From positions 744,001 to 808,000 of the forward strand of contig NC_017030.1 in the NCBI RefSeq assembly GCF_000255295.1: 64,000 nt of DNA. The letters run 5' to 3'. This document shows, one piece after another, positions 7,952-15,610 of the stretch (position 1 is the stretch's first letter; each line of letters starts with the position of its first letter). Under the pieces are notes generated by a model. It did not search any database, had not been told where the DNA came from, and was given only the letters and a program-made list of their open reading frames with translations. The translations under genes were made by a program, and so were the position numbers. The stretch is from Corallococcus coralloides DSM 2259. GTDB lineage: Bacteria; Myxococcota; Myxococcia; Myxococcales; Myxococcaceae.

Positions 7952-10096
7952 ATGGAAGTCCTCTCCGCATCGCGCCGCGCGCTCGTCGCCGCGCTGGCCC
8001 TGACGTTGACCGCCTGCCCCAAGACGCCTTCCCGCACCGACAGCCGGGACGACACCTCCGGGGGCGACTCCACCCAGCCCAACCGGCCGCGCGTGGAGGT
8101 GAAGCAGGACGCCACCGCGAACGCCGCGCTCGCGCAGGCCCGCACCCAGGCGCAGGCGAACCCGGACAAGAAGCAGGCCGCGGAGGCCTACCTGTCCGTG
8201 CGCAAGGCGTACCCCGCCACCACCGCCGGCCAGGACGCGCTCTACAACGCGGGCGTCCTCTACTTCGAGGCGAAGGACTACGCGAACGCGCGCAAGACCT
8301 TCAACGAGCTGCTCTTCGAGAACCCCCTCCACGCCCAGGCCGAGGACGCCAAGCACAAGCTCGCCGTCTCCGCCATGGAGGTGGGCGCCTACCGCGACGC
8401 GTACCAGACGCTCACCAGCCTGGCCGAGCGCGCGGAGGGCGCGGAGAAGGAGCAGCTGCTGAAGGAGGCCGCGCGCGCGGCGGAAGGCGCGGGCCTGTAC
8501 ACGCAGGCGCTGTCCTCCGCGGTCAAGGAGGCGGGCGACGCTCGGACGGAGGAGGAGAAGGCCGCCGCGGTGAAGAAGGTGGAGCAGCTGGTGGAGGGCC
8601 GCGCCAGCTTCCTCGACATCGCCCGCGTGCAGGAGGGGCTGTCCCCGTCCAACCCCGCGTGGCCGGTGCTCCAGTTCAAGCTGGCGCGCATCTACTACCA
8701 CCTGCGCGACTGGACCCGCCTGGAGGAGACGCTCCAGACGTACCTGCGCGAAGCGCCCAACAGCACCTTCGCGCCGCAGGCCAAGGAGCTGCTCGCGCGC
8801 GCCACCCGCCGCGTGGAGGTGCGTCCGCGCACCGTGGCGGTGCTCTTGCCCATGACGGGCCGCTACCAGCCCATCGGCGAGGCGGTGCTGCGCGGCGTGA
8901 AGCTGGGCCTGCAGGGCAGCGACATCGAGCTGGTGGTGAAGGACACGCAGGGCGACGTCAACAAGACGGGCACCGCGATGGAGCAGCTGGCCTTCGACGA
9001 CGGCGCCATCGCGGCCCTGGGCCCGCTGCTGGTGGATGACACCAAGCGCGCGGCGCTGCTGGCGGAGGAGCTCCAGGTGCCGCTGCTGACGCTGAGCCGT
9101 CAGGAGGGCATCACGGACATTGGCCCGTACGTCTTCCGCAACATGCTGACGAACTCCGCGCAGGCGCGCGCCATCGCGGACTACGCGATGAACGTGAAGG
9201 GCTACAAGCGCTTCGCGGTGCTCTACCCGAACATCCCCTACGGGGTGGAGCTGGCGAACGAGTTCTGGGACGACGTGGTGTCGCGCGGCGGCGCGGTGCG
9301 CGGCGCGGAGTCGTACTCCTACGACCAGACCACGTTCACCAGCGAGGCCAAGCGCCTGGTGGGCCGCTACTACCTGGAGGACCGCGGCGACTACGCGGAG
9401 GCCGTGCGCGACGTGCAGGGTGAGAACATCACGGACGCGTACCGCCGCCGCAAGGCGATGGAGAAGGCCCGCAGCGGCGTGGAGCCCATCATCGACTTCG
9501 AGGGCCTCTTCATCCCGGACGACTGGCGCCGGGTGAGCCTGGTGACGCCCGCGCTCGCGGTGGAGGACATCGTCACCAACGCGTGCGATCCGCGCGACCT
9601 GGAGCGCATCCGCAAGACGACGGGCAAGAAGGACCTGAAGACCGTCACGCTCTTCGGCACCAACCAGTGGTCCAGCCCCAAGGGCCGCTCGGGTCTGCCG
9701 GAGCTCTTGGAGCGCGGCGGCAAGTTCGTCACCTGCTCGGTGTACGTGGACGGCTTCTTCGTGGACTCGCAGCGGCCGGCGACGCAGAAGTTCGTGAAGA
9801 GCTACCGCGACGCGTACAAGGAGACGGGCCGCGACCCGGGCCTGCTGGAGGCCATCGGCTACGACTCGGCGCGCATGGTGCGGCAGGTGCTGGACAAGCA
9901 GCGGCCCAACACGCGCGCGGCGATGCGTGAAGCCCTGGCGGGGCTGAAGGACTTCGACGGCGCCACCGGCCGCACCTCGTTCAACGACAAGCGTGAAGCG
10001 GACAAGCAGCTGTTCCTCTTGTCCGTGGACAACAAGGGCGTGAACGAGATCAACGTCGACAAGGAGAAGGCCGCCGTCCGCGGCTCGGGTTCATGA
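7952..10096 (+). CDS. Lipoprotein with TPR-like N-domain and periplasmic-binding (LpoA-like) C-domain
   Basis: The 714-residue product begins with a lipoprotein signal (RALVAALALTLTAC, with the lipobox LTAC), so it should be membrane-anchored in the periplasm. Residues of roughly 50-280 are helical and repeat-like (QDALYNAGVLYFEAKDY, NARKTFNELLFENPL), as in TPR proteins. From about 290 a Leu/Ile/Val-binding-protein-type fold begins (RTVAVLLPMTGRYQPIGEAV) and runs nearly to the end. A helical N-domain plus a Peripla_BP_6-like C-domain is the architecture of LpoA, the outer-membrane activator of penicillin-binding protein PBP1A. That role is an inference from layout only; ligand sensing is an alternative. 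The stop overlaps the start of the next lipoprotein gene (ATGA). The ATG at 7952 is preferred; one at 7940 adds four residues. Confidence 0.8.
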   Translation: MEVLSASRRALVAALALTLTACPKTPSRTDSRDDTSGGDSTQPNRPRVEVKQDATANAALAQARTQAQANPDKKQAAEAYLSVRKAYPATTAGQDALYNAGVLYFEAKDYANARKTFNELLFENPLHAQAEDAKHKLAVSAMEVGAYRDAYQTLTSLAERAEGAEKEQLLKEAARAAEGAGLYTQALSSAVKEAGDARTEEEKAAAVKKVEQLVEGRASFLDIARVQEGLSPSNPAWPVLQFKLARIYYHLRDWTRLEETLQTYLREAPNSTFAPQAKELLARATRRVEVRPRTVAVLLPMTGRYQPIGEAVLRGVKLGLQGSDIELVVKDTQGDVNKTGTAMEQLAFDDGAIAALGPLLVDDTKRAALLAEELQVPLLTLSRQEGITDIGPYVFRNMLTNSAQARAIADYAMNVKGYKRFAVLYPNIPYGVELANEFWDDVVSRGGAVRGAESYSYDQTTFTSEAKRLVGRYYLEDRGDYAEAVRDVQGENITDAYRRRKAMEKARSGVEPIIDFEGLFIPDDWRRVSLVTPALAVEDIVTNACDPRDLERIRKTTGKKDLKTVTLFGTNQWSSPKGRSGLPELLERGGKFVTCSVYVDGFFVDSQRPATQKFVKSYRDAYKETGRDPGLLEAIGYDSARMVRQVLDKQRPNTRAAMREALAGLKDFDGATGRTSFNDKREADKQLFLLSVDNKGVNEINVDKEKAAVRGSGS

Positions 10097-11721
10097 GCCC
10101 TCGCACCGGGGGCTTCGTGCTCGCGGGCGTGCTGACGCTCACGGGCTGCGCGCACACGGCCGCGGGCCTGGCGCCGGACACGCAGGGCCGGTTGGAGTCC
10201 ACGCCCGGAGCCTTCCTCTCCGGCGCGGTGGAGGGCTTCGACGGGGAGCCCACCGTGCTCAACCGCAAGGACTTCATCTGGGCGCTGGACTTCGCGCCGC
10301 GCGGCCAGCGCGTGGCGTACACGCGCCTGGGGGACAAGGCGTACCACGTCTCCATCTGGGACCTGGCGAAGTCCGGGGGCTCCGGCGCGCCGATGATGCG
10401 CGCGGATCCGTCGGTCAACATCCAGCAGTACGACCTGGAGGGCGTGACCTTCTCGCCAGATGGCGCGCGCGTGGCCACGGTGAGCCGCAGCGGCGCGGTG
10501 CAGCTCTTCGACGCGGCGACGGGCTCTCAGGTGGGGGCGCTCGCCACGGAGGAGCCGCTGGTGTCGGTGGCCTTCCATCCGGACGGCAAGTGGCTGGCGG
10601 TGGGCAGCGCGCAGGGGCTGGTGTCCCTGCTGTCCGTGCCGGAGCTCTCGTTCGGCGCGGAGGCGCGGCTGCACGCGGGGCCGGTGAGCGCGCTGGCGTT
10701 CGCGGCGGACGGGACGCTGTACTCGGGCGGCTGGGACAAGCACGTGCGCGCGTCGGACACGCCCGAGCAGACGCTGAAGCCAGACGTGGCGCGCACGCAC
10801 TTCGAGCGGCGCGGCGGGTTCGCGGCGGTGCAGGGCCGCGTGGACAGCGGGCCGCCGGTGGTGCTGGCGCTGGACTCGCGCACGCCGGTGGTGGTGCTGA
10901 CCACGGCGGCGGCCACGGCGTCCGGCATCGACGTGGCGTTCCTGAAGGACACCGTCACCGTGCCGGGCGCGCTGGGCAACACCGTGGCGCGGCTGTCGCG
11001 CGGGCGCACGCTGCGCTTCAAGCAGCTGACGCTGCCGGGCGTGGACGTGGCGGTGTGCGACGCGTGCGTGCCGCAGGGCAGCCAGGGCGTGCTGGGCGCG
11101 CCCTTCGCCGAGCGCGTGGACACGGTCTTCGACGAGACGACGGCGGAGGCCGTGCTCACGCTCAAGGGCGGCGTTCCGGAAGGGGCGACCGCGACGACGG
11201 CGCGGACGCTCACGCCGCGCCTGGACTTCACCTTCCCGGCGCACGTCAACGACGTCACCGTGGACGCGTGGGGAAAGCGGCTGGGCGTGGCCTTCAGCCA
11301 GGAGAAGGCGGAGCGCAACCGCACGGTGTACGAGCGCGAGCGCAAGGGCATCCAGGAGCCCCAGGGCCCGTGGAACGCGGGCGCGCTGGTGGACGCGGCC
11401 TCCGGGCAGGTGCTGCACAAGTGGGAGTTGCACCACGGCGTGGTGTCCACCGCGGCCATCTCGCCGGATGGGCGCTCGCTGGTGTCGGGCGGATGGGACC
11501 GGCGCGTGTATCTCTTCGCCGAGGGCGCGCCGGAAGCGAAGGGCGAGCTGGAGTTCGGCTGGTCCGTGCGGCGCGTGCGCTTCTCCCCGGAGGGGCATCA
11601 GGTGGGCGTGGGCGCATGGACGCCGCAGAAGGCCACCGGAAGCCAGGAGAGCGACCCTTCGGCGGTGGTGGTGGGCGTGCGCTACGCGTCTCCCACCGTC
11701 GAGACGCGAGCGGCTCAGTAG
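10093..11721 (+). CDS. WD40-repeat (beta-propeller) lipoprotein
   Basis: This 542-residue protein starts with a lipoprotein signal (MSPRTGGFVLAGVLTLTGCA, lipobox LTGC). The body contains WD40-like blades, each with a strand pattern followed by a turn such as FSPDGARVATVSRSG, FHPDGKWLAVGSAQG, FAADGTLYSGGWDK, ISPDGRSLVSGGWDR and FSPEGHQVGVGAW. A less regular section (about 250-410) may be inserted blades or a separate domain. Propellers of this kind usually act as interaction platforms. The start overlaps the stop of the LpoA-like lipoprotein gene, so the two are translationally coupled and may work together at the envelope. The 3' end overlaps the convergent gene at 11715 by 7 bp. Confidence 0.85.
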   Translation: MSPRTGGFVLAGVLTLTGCAHTAAGLAPDTQGRLESTPGAFLSGAVEGFDGEPTVLNRKDFIWALDFAPRGQRVAYTRLGDKAYHVSIWDLAKSGGSGAPMMRADPSVNIQQYDLEGVTFSPDGARVATVSRSGAVQLFDAATGSQVGALATEEPLVSVAFHPDGKWLAVGSAQGLVSLLSVPELSFGAEARLHAGPVSALAFAADGTLYSGGWDKHVRASDTPEQTLKPDVARTHFERRGGFAAVQGRVDSGPPVVLALDSRTPVVVLTTAAATASGIDVAFLKDTVTVPGALGNTVARLSRGRTLRFKQLTLPGVDVAVCDACVPQGSQGVLGAPFAERVDTVFDETTAEAVLTLKGGVPEGATATTARTLTPRLDFTFPAHVNDVTVDAWGKRLGVAFSQEKAERNRTVYERERKGIQEPQGPWNAGALVDAASGQVLHKWELHHGVVSTAAISPDGRSLVSGGWDRRVYLFAEGAPEAKGELEFGWSVRRVRFSPEGHQVGVGAWTPQKATGSQESDPSAVVVGVRYASPTVETRAAQ

Positions 11722-12407
11722 TTGAGGAACACGGCGCTGCGCGGAACGCCGCGCTGGGCCAGCTGGGCCATCACGTCCTGCACCATGTCCGAGGGGCCGC
11801 ACACGAAGGCGATGGCGTGCTCCAGCCGCTCCTCGCCCAGGTGGGCCTGCACGTAGCCGGTGAGGCCCTGCCAGCCGCTGGCGCCGGGGCGGCTCACGGT
11901 GCACAGCACGCGCACGCCGTCCGCCATCCACTGCTGCAGTTCGTGCTGGTACGCGAAGCCGCTCGCCGTGCGCGCGCCGAAGTACAGCGTCACCTGGCCA
12001 TACGCGCCGCGCTCCTGGCGCACGGCGGCGATGACGGGGCGGATGGCGGAGATGCCGGAGCCGCTGGCGAACAGCAGCAGGTTTCGGCCGCGCGCCTTCT
12101 CCATGGGGAAGCCGGGGCCCGCCGGCCGCGTCACTTCGACATGCGCGCCCAGGGGCAGGTGCAGGAGCGCGGACGGCAGCGTGCCTTCGTCCTTGAGCAG
12201 GAACTCCCACCGCGTGCCATTGGGGGCGGGCGGCGAGGCGATGGCGAACATGCCCGGCTGCCCGCCGGGAAGGCGCAGCTGGACGTACTGCCCCGGGTGG
12301 GCGTGCGAGCCCACGAGCGGCGTGCCGCCAATGTCGAGCACCCAATCGGTGAGGCCATCCGCCGCAGGGTTGCGGGCGGTGACGGTGGCGGTGTGCCAGT
12401 CGCTCAT
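11715..12407 (-). CDS. FAD/NAD(P)-binding oxidoreductase, ferredoxin reductase (FNR) type
   Basis: A 230-residue flavin oxidoreductase domain without a fused ferredoxin. The N-terminal half is the FAD barrel (HPGQYVQLRL, FAIAS in place of the usual RxYS). The C-terminal half is the NAD(P) fold (LLLFASGSGISAIRPVI, LYFGARTASGFAY, FVCGPSDMVQDV), with the CGP motif and a C-terminal Tyr (FLNY) that could stack on the flavin. Such modules pass electrons between NAD(P)H and a partner redox protein, but no ferredoxin or cytochrome gene is adjacent. The altered RxYS motif makes FAD-phosphate contacts uncertain. The start ATG at 12407 lies close behind a TTAGAA sequence on the minus strand. Confidence 0.85.
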   Translation of the reverse strand: MSDWHTATVTARNPAADGLTDWVLDIGGTPLVGSHAHPGQYVQLRLPGGQPGMFAIASPPAPNGTRWEFLLKDEGTLPSALLHLPLGAHVEVTRPAGPGFPMEKARGRNLLLFASGSGISAIRPVIAAVRQERGAYGQVTLYFGARTASGFAYQHELQQWMADGVRVLCTVSRPGASGWQGLTGYVQAHLGEERLEHAIAFVCGPSDMVQDVMAQLAQRGVPRSAVFLNY

Positions 12408-12449
12408 GGGGACTTTCTAACCCGTCCTCCTGGCGCGTGCCTGCCCTGC

Positions 12450-12455
12450 TAGAGT
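12450..12455 (+). promoter_or_regulatory. Putative -10 hexamer (TAGAGT) adjacent to a start codon
   Basis: TAGAGT ends 7 nt before the GTG at 12463, and no ribosome-binding site is present between them. Transcription would begin at or very near the GTG. This is part of the window-wide TAnnnT pattern. Confidence 0.4.
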
Positions 12456-12462
12456 CTTGCCC

Positions 12463-13248
12463 GTGAAGACTGTGTTCTGGCTGTTCATGTTTCTTGTCGG
12501 CCTGGCCGGCGTGGTGATTCCGATCACGTACCTCTACACGGCCAGCAAGCTGCCGCGCCTGGAGAGCGAGTTCGACGTCGAGAGCCAGCTGCGCCATCGC
12601 ATCGAGGGCGACCGGATGAGCGTCCTGGCGGGCCGGATGGACCAGGGCATCCGGGATCGCTCGTCGGTGACGTTCATGCGGCCGGACTTCTCGCGGATGC
12701 CCAAGGACCTGGTGGCGCTCTACATCCGCCAGATGGAGTGCCCCACCTACTTCCAGACGCCGCGCGAGGACGGCCGCGCGTGGGCATGGCGCCTGTTCGC
12801 CGGCGTGACGCTGGGCACGGCGCCCCCCGGGGATGGCGCCTGCGAGCGGCTCCTGGCCATGCGCATCGCGCGGGAGATGGGCATCGAAGGGGACCTGCAG
12901 CTGTCCGTGGCCGCGCACCGGCTGCACGCCTTCTTCCAGAAGGACCAGCTCGTCGCCTACGACCTGTCCATCATCCGCTTCGAGCGCGGCGTCGTCGGCG
13001 TGGAGGACGCGGCCCGCAAGCTCTTCCACCGCGAGCTGGGGGAGCTCCAGCTGTCGGAGCTGGCGGAGCTGCAGTTGGCGCTGCCGCCGTATGGCTTTTA
13101 CGGCGACATCAAGGCCTGCAAGAACGCGAGCCTCATCCGCCAGAACCGCGACATGCTGCTGCAGGACCTGGCGGGCTACGCGCTGGTGAGCGAGGAGCGC
13201 GCGCGCAACGCCATCGCGCAGCCGGTGGCGTGCCTGTCGGTGAAGTAG
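12463..13248 (+). CDS. Membrane-anchored GT51-like protein lacking the catalytic motif
   Basis: The 261-residue product has an N-terminal membrane anchor (VFWLFMFLVGLAGVVIPITYLY). Its C-terminal 90 residues resemble the end of the peptidoglycan glycosyltransferase (GT51) domain of class A PBPs: GVEDAARKLFHRELGELQLSE followed by LAELQLALPPYGFY, then Arg-Asn-Arg-Asp and a YALVSEERARNAI helix. The catalytic ED-x-x-F-x-x-H-x-G motif expected in the N-terminal half is not present. It may be a non-catalytic regulator or a structural relative; this assignment is pattern-based. The start is GTG at 12463 (a TTG at 12457 is possible). It converges on the RuvC-fold gene, with 7 bp between stops. Confidence 0.65.
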   Translation: MKTVFWLFMFLVGLAGVVIPITYLYTASKLPRLESEFDVESQLRHRIEGDRMSVLAGRMDQGIRDRSSVTFMRPDFSRMPKDLVALYIRQMECPTYFQTPREDGRAWAWRLFAGVTLGTAPPGDGACERLLAMRIAREMGIEGDLQLSVAAHRLHAFFQKDQLVAYDLSIIRFERGVVGVEDAARKLFHRELGELQLSELAELQLALPPYGFYGDIKACKNASLIRQNRDMLLQDLAGYALVSEERARNAIAQPVACLSVK

Positions 13249-13255
13249 CGGGCGG

Positions 13256-13738
13256 TCAGCGCCGGACTTCCGCGGGCACCTGCGGAAGCCAGCCCACCTC
13301 CAGCGCGCCCCACAGGCCCAGCAGGATGGCCTCCGCGGCGTCGTGGCGCAGCGAGGTGGGGCGGGGCGCGTGGGACCAGTCGATGACCCGCCGCGCGAGC
13401 GTGTCCGCGGCGTCCTTGGCCTGTGAGCCGCTGCGCTGCTCCCGCGCGTAGAGCAGCCGGTGGCGCCAGTCCTCCGCGGCCACGCGAAGCACGGGCAGGG
13501 CGCGGCGCAGGGCCTCGCGCTCCCAGACGTCCGCGATGGGGCCACCGCCCTCCAGCACCAGCCACGCGAGCGGGGACGCGTCCTGGAGCACGGCGGGCAC
13601 CGCGCGCTTGAGCCGCGCGTGCGTGCCGAAGTTCTGCGAGCGGTACCACTGCAGCCGCCCGTCCGCGCCGAAGCGCGCGAGCCCGCAGCGCAGGCCCAGG
13701 TCCACCGCGAGCAGCGCAGGACCTGGGGGCGCGGTCAT
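13256..13738 (-). CDS. RuvC/RNase H-fold nuclease-like protein
   Basis: A 160-residue single-domain protein with the spaced acidic residues of RuvC-type Holliday-junction resolvases: Asp13 in LAVDLGLRCGLARF (strand 1), Glu63 in WLVLEGGGPIAD, and the HDAAEA helix (His132, Asp133, Glu136) near the C-terminus. A Lys-Asp-Ala-Ala segment (AKDAADTLARRVID) also resembles RuvC. It is too divergent to be called RuvC, and no ruvA or ruvB is adjacent. The known family cuts branched DNA with two metal ions; here activity is inference. It starts 10 nt after the Ser/Thr kinase stop on the same strand and may be co-transcribed with it. Confidence 0.7.
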   Translation of the reverse strand: MTAPPGPALLAVDLGLRCGLARFGADGRLQWYRSQNFGTHARLKRAVPAVLQDASPLAWLVLEGGGPIADVWEREALRRALPVLRVAAEDWRHRLLYAREQRSGSQAKDAADTLARRVIDWSHAPRPTSLRHDAAEAILLGLWGALEVGWLPQVPAEVRR

Positions 13739-13748
13739 GGCGTGGCGC

Positions 13749-15479
13749 TTACTTGAGGTACTGCTGCTTCCAGCCGCGGAGCTCGCTGAGGATCTCCGTG
13801 CGGCCCGCCGCGTCGTCCGCGTTCTCCAGCCGCTTCAGCTGCCGGTCCAGGTAGTTGCGCGCGGCCTGCCGGGTGAGCCCCTTGTGGACCTTGTTGTCGG
13901 CGTACAGGGGGCTGCTCTCGACCTGACTCACGGCGGCCATGATCTGATCCCGCACGGCGGACTCGCTCGCGGACTCCGTGCGCTTGGGCGCGGGGACGTC
14001 GCGGACGGTCTTCACGGCCACGGCCTTGACGGTGGGCGGCTCCGGTTTCGCGACAGGGGGCTCCTCGACGACAGGCGCGGGAGGAGGCTCCTGCTCGGGC
14101 GCGGCGACGACCTCGGGCGCGGGCGGCGTGGGTTCCACCTTCGGGGCGGGCGGCGGCGGAGTGGCGACGGCGACGACCGGCGGAGGCGTCTCTCCACCCC
14201 CGCGCGTGGCGATGACCACGCCCACGGCGGCGAACAGCACGGCCGCGCCCACGGCGATGGGCGCGAAGCGGCGCAGGGACGACGTCTCCTCCTGCGGCAC
14301 CATCAGGTCGTCCGGAGGAACTGGCGGCGGCACCTGGGTGGTGGGGCGGCGCGCGTCCGCGTCGCTGACGACGACAGCGGCGGGGGCCGGGGCAGGGGCG
14401 GGCCTGGACGGCGCGGGCTCGACGGGAGCGGGCGCGGTGGGGTTGGTGCGCGTGGCGCGCAGGGTGCGGCGCAGCTTGGACAGGTGCTGACGCAGGGCAT
14501 CCGCGGAGTTGGGGCGCGTCTCCGGGTCCTTGGTGAGCATCTGCAGGATGAAGGCGTCCACCGCGGGCGGCAGGTCGGGGACGAACTCCGAAGGCCTGGG
14601 AGGGCGCGCCTCCACGTGCTTCATGAGCAGGTCCACCGGGGAGCTGCCGATGAAGGGCAGCCGGCCGGTGACGATCTCGAAGGTGACGACGCCCATGGCG
14701 TACAGGTCCGTCATGGGCCCCACGGACTGGCCGCGGGCCTGCTCGGGCGCCATGTACTCCGGAGTGCCGACGACCATGTCGGTGCGCGTCTGCGCGGTGC
14801 GGCCGGTGGGGCCTTCGCCGCGCTTGGCGAGCCCGAAGTCCAGCAGCTTCACGTAGCGCGAGCCGTCCGGCTGGCGCACGAGGAAGATGTTGCTGGGCTT
14901 CAGGTCGCGGTGCACCACGCCCGCGCCGTGCGCGGCGCCCAGGGCGGCGAGCACCTCATCCAGGAGGGACAGGGCCTCCGGGACGGGGAGGCGGCCCTTC
15001 TCCGCGAGGATGGCGTCCAGCGGCTGGCCTTCCAGGTACTCCATGACGATGTACTGGCGACCGTCGGGGAGCTGGCCGAAGCCGAAGATGTCGATGATGC
15101 CGCGGTGGCGGATGGCGTTGACGGCGCGGGCCTCCGCGAGGAGGCGGGCCACCTGTTCGGACGAGTGCGCCAGCTCGGGGCGGAGCACCTTCACGGCGAC
15201 GCGCTTGCCGATGAGGGGCTGGATGCCCTCGTAGACGAGCCCCATGCCGCCCACGCCGATGCGTGCGCGCAGCTCGTACTCGCCCAGCTTCAGGCCGATG
15301 AGGGGGTCGGTGATGGCGGTCGCTTCGGTACCGGGGTGCTCCACGATGACCTTCGGTTCCGGTGGAGTCGGCTGGAACGACGACAGCACGACGGTGCCAT
15401 CGCGAGGGCATACCGCCGTCTCGGACGGAACGGTGAGGCCGCAGGTTTCGCAGATCAGCTCGGAAGACATCTCCACCAC
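13749..15479 (-). CDS. Hanks-type Ser/Thr protein kinase, membrane-anchored, with N-terminal zinc ribbon
   Basis: This 576-residue kinase begins with a small zinc-ribbon-like motif (CETC ... CPRDG, residues 10-28). The catalytic domain is complete: Gly loop GVGGMG (about 75), VAVKVL Lys, HRDLKPSNIF catalytic loop (about 190), DFGLAK (about 213) and the GTPEYMAPE activation segment end. It is followed by a Pro/Ala-rich region, one transmembrane helix (APIAVGAAVLFAAVGVVIA, about 410) and a Pro/Glu-rich outer part ending in a helical domain (LRGWKQQYLK). The kinase should be cytoplasmic with an extracytoplasmic tail. GTG at 15479 or ATG at 15470 may start it; neither has a clear ribosome-binding site. 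Substrates are unknown. Confidence 0.95.
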   Translation of the reverse strand: MVEMSSELICETCGLTVPSETAVCPRDGTVVLSSFQPTPPEPKVIVEHPGTEATAITDPLIGLKLGEYELRARIGVGGMGLVYEGIQPLIGKRVAVKVLRPELAHSSEQVARLLAEARAVNAIRHRGIIDIFGFGQLPDGRQYIVMEYLEGQPLDAILAEKGRLPVPEALSLLDEVLAALGAAHGAGVVHRDLKPSNIFLVRQPDGSRYVKLLDFGLAKRGEGPTGRTAQTRTDMVVGTPEYMAPEQARGQSVGPMTDLYAMGVVTFEIVTGRLPFIGSSPVDLLMKHVEARPPRPSEFVPDLPPAVDAFILQMLTKDPETRPNSADALRQHLSKLRRTLRATRTNPTAPAPVEPAPSRPAPAPAPAAVVVSDADARRPTTQVPPPVPPDDLMVPQEETSSLRRFAPIAVGAAVLFAAVGVVIATRGGGETPPPVVAVATPPPPAPKVEPTPPAPEVVAAPEQEPPPAPVVEEPPVAKPEPPTVKAVAVKTVRDVPAPKRTESASESAVRDQIMAAVSQVESSPLYADNKVHKGLTRQAARNYLDRQLKRLENADDAAGRTEILSELRGWKQQYLK

Positions 15480-15610
15480 GGGGGAGCGTAACAGGTGAAA
15501 TCCCGGGAAGCGAAGTCAGGGCCCGGTGCACGCCGGGCAAGCAAACAGGCACCTGCCCCCAGGTCGCGTTTTCTCACCCGCTGGTGTCACCCAGCGGGCG
15601 ATGCAGTGAG

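Noticed and set aside
9859-13545. Very long minus-strand open frame of more than 1200 codons
   Set aside because: It runs antisense to the well-supported lipoprotein and GT51-like genes; it is a by-product of high GC and consists of Ala/Arg/Gly/His-rich runs.
13536-15491. Long plus-strand frame over the Ser/Thr kinase gene
   Set aside because: It lies opposite the kinase gene, whose motifs are intact; no recognisable domain exists in the shadow.
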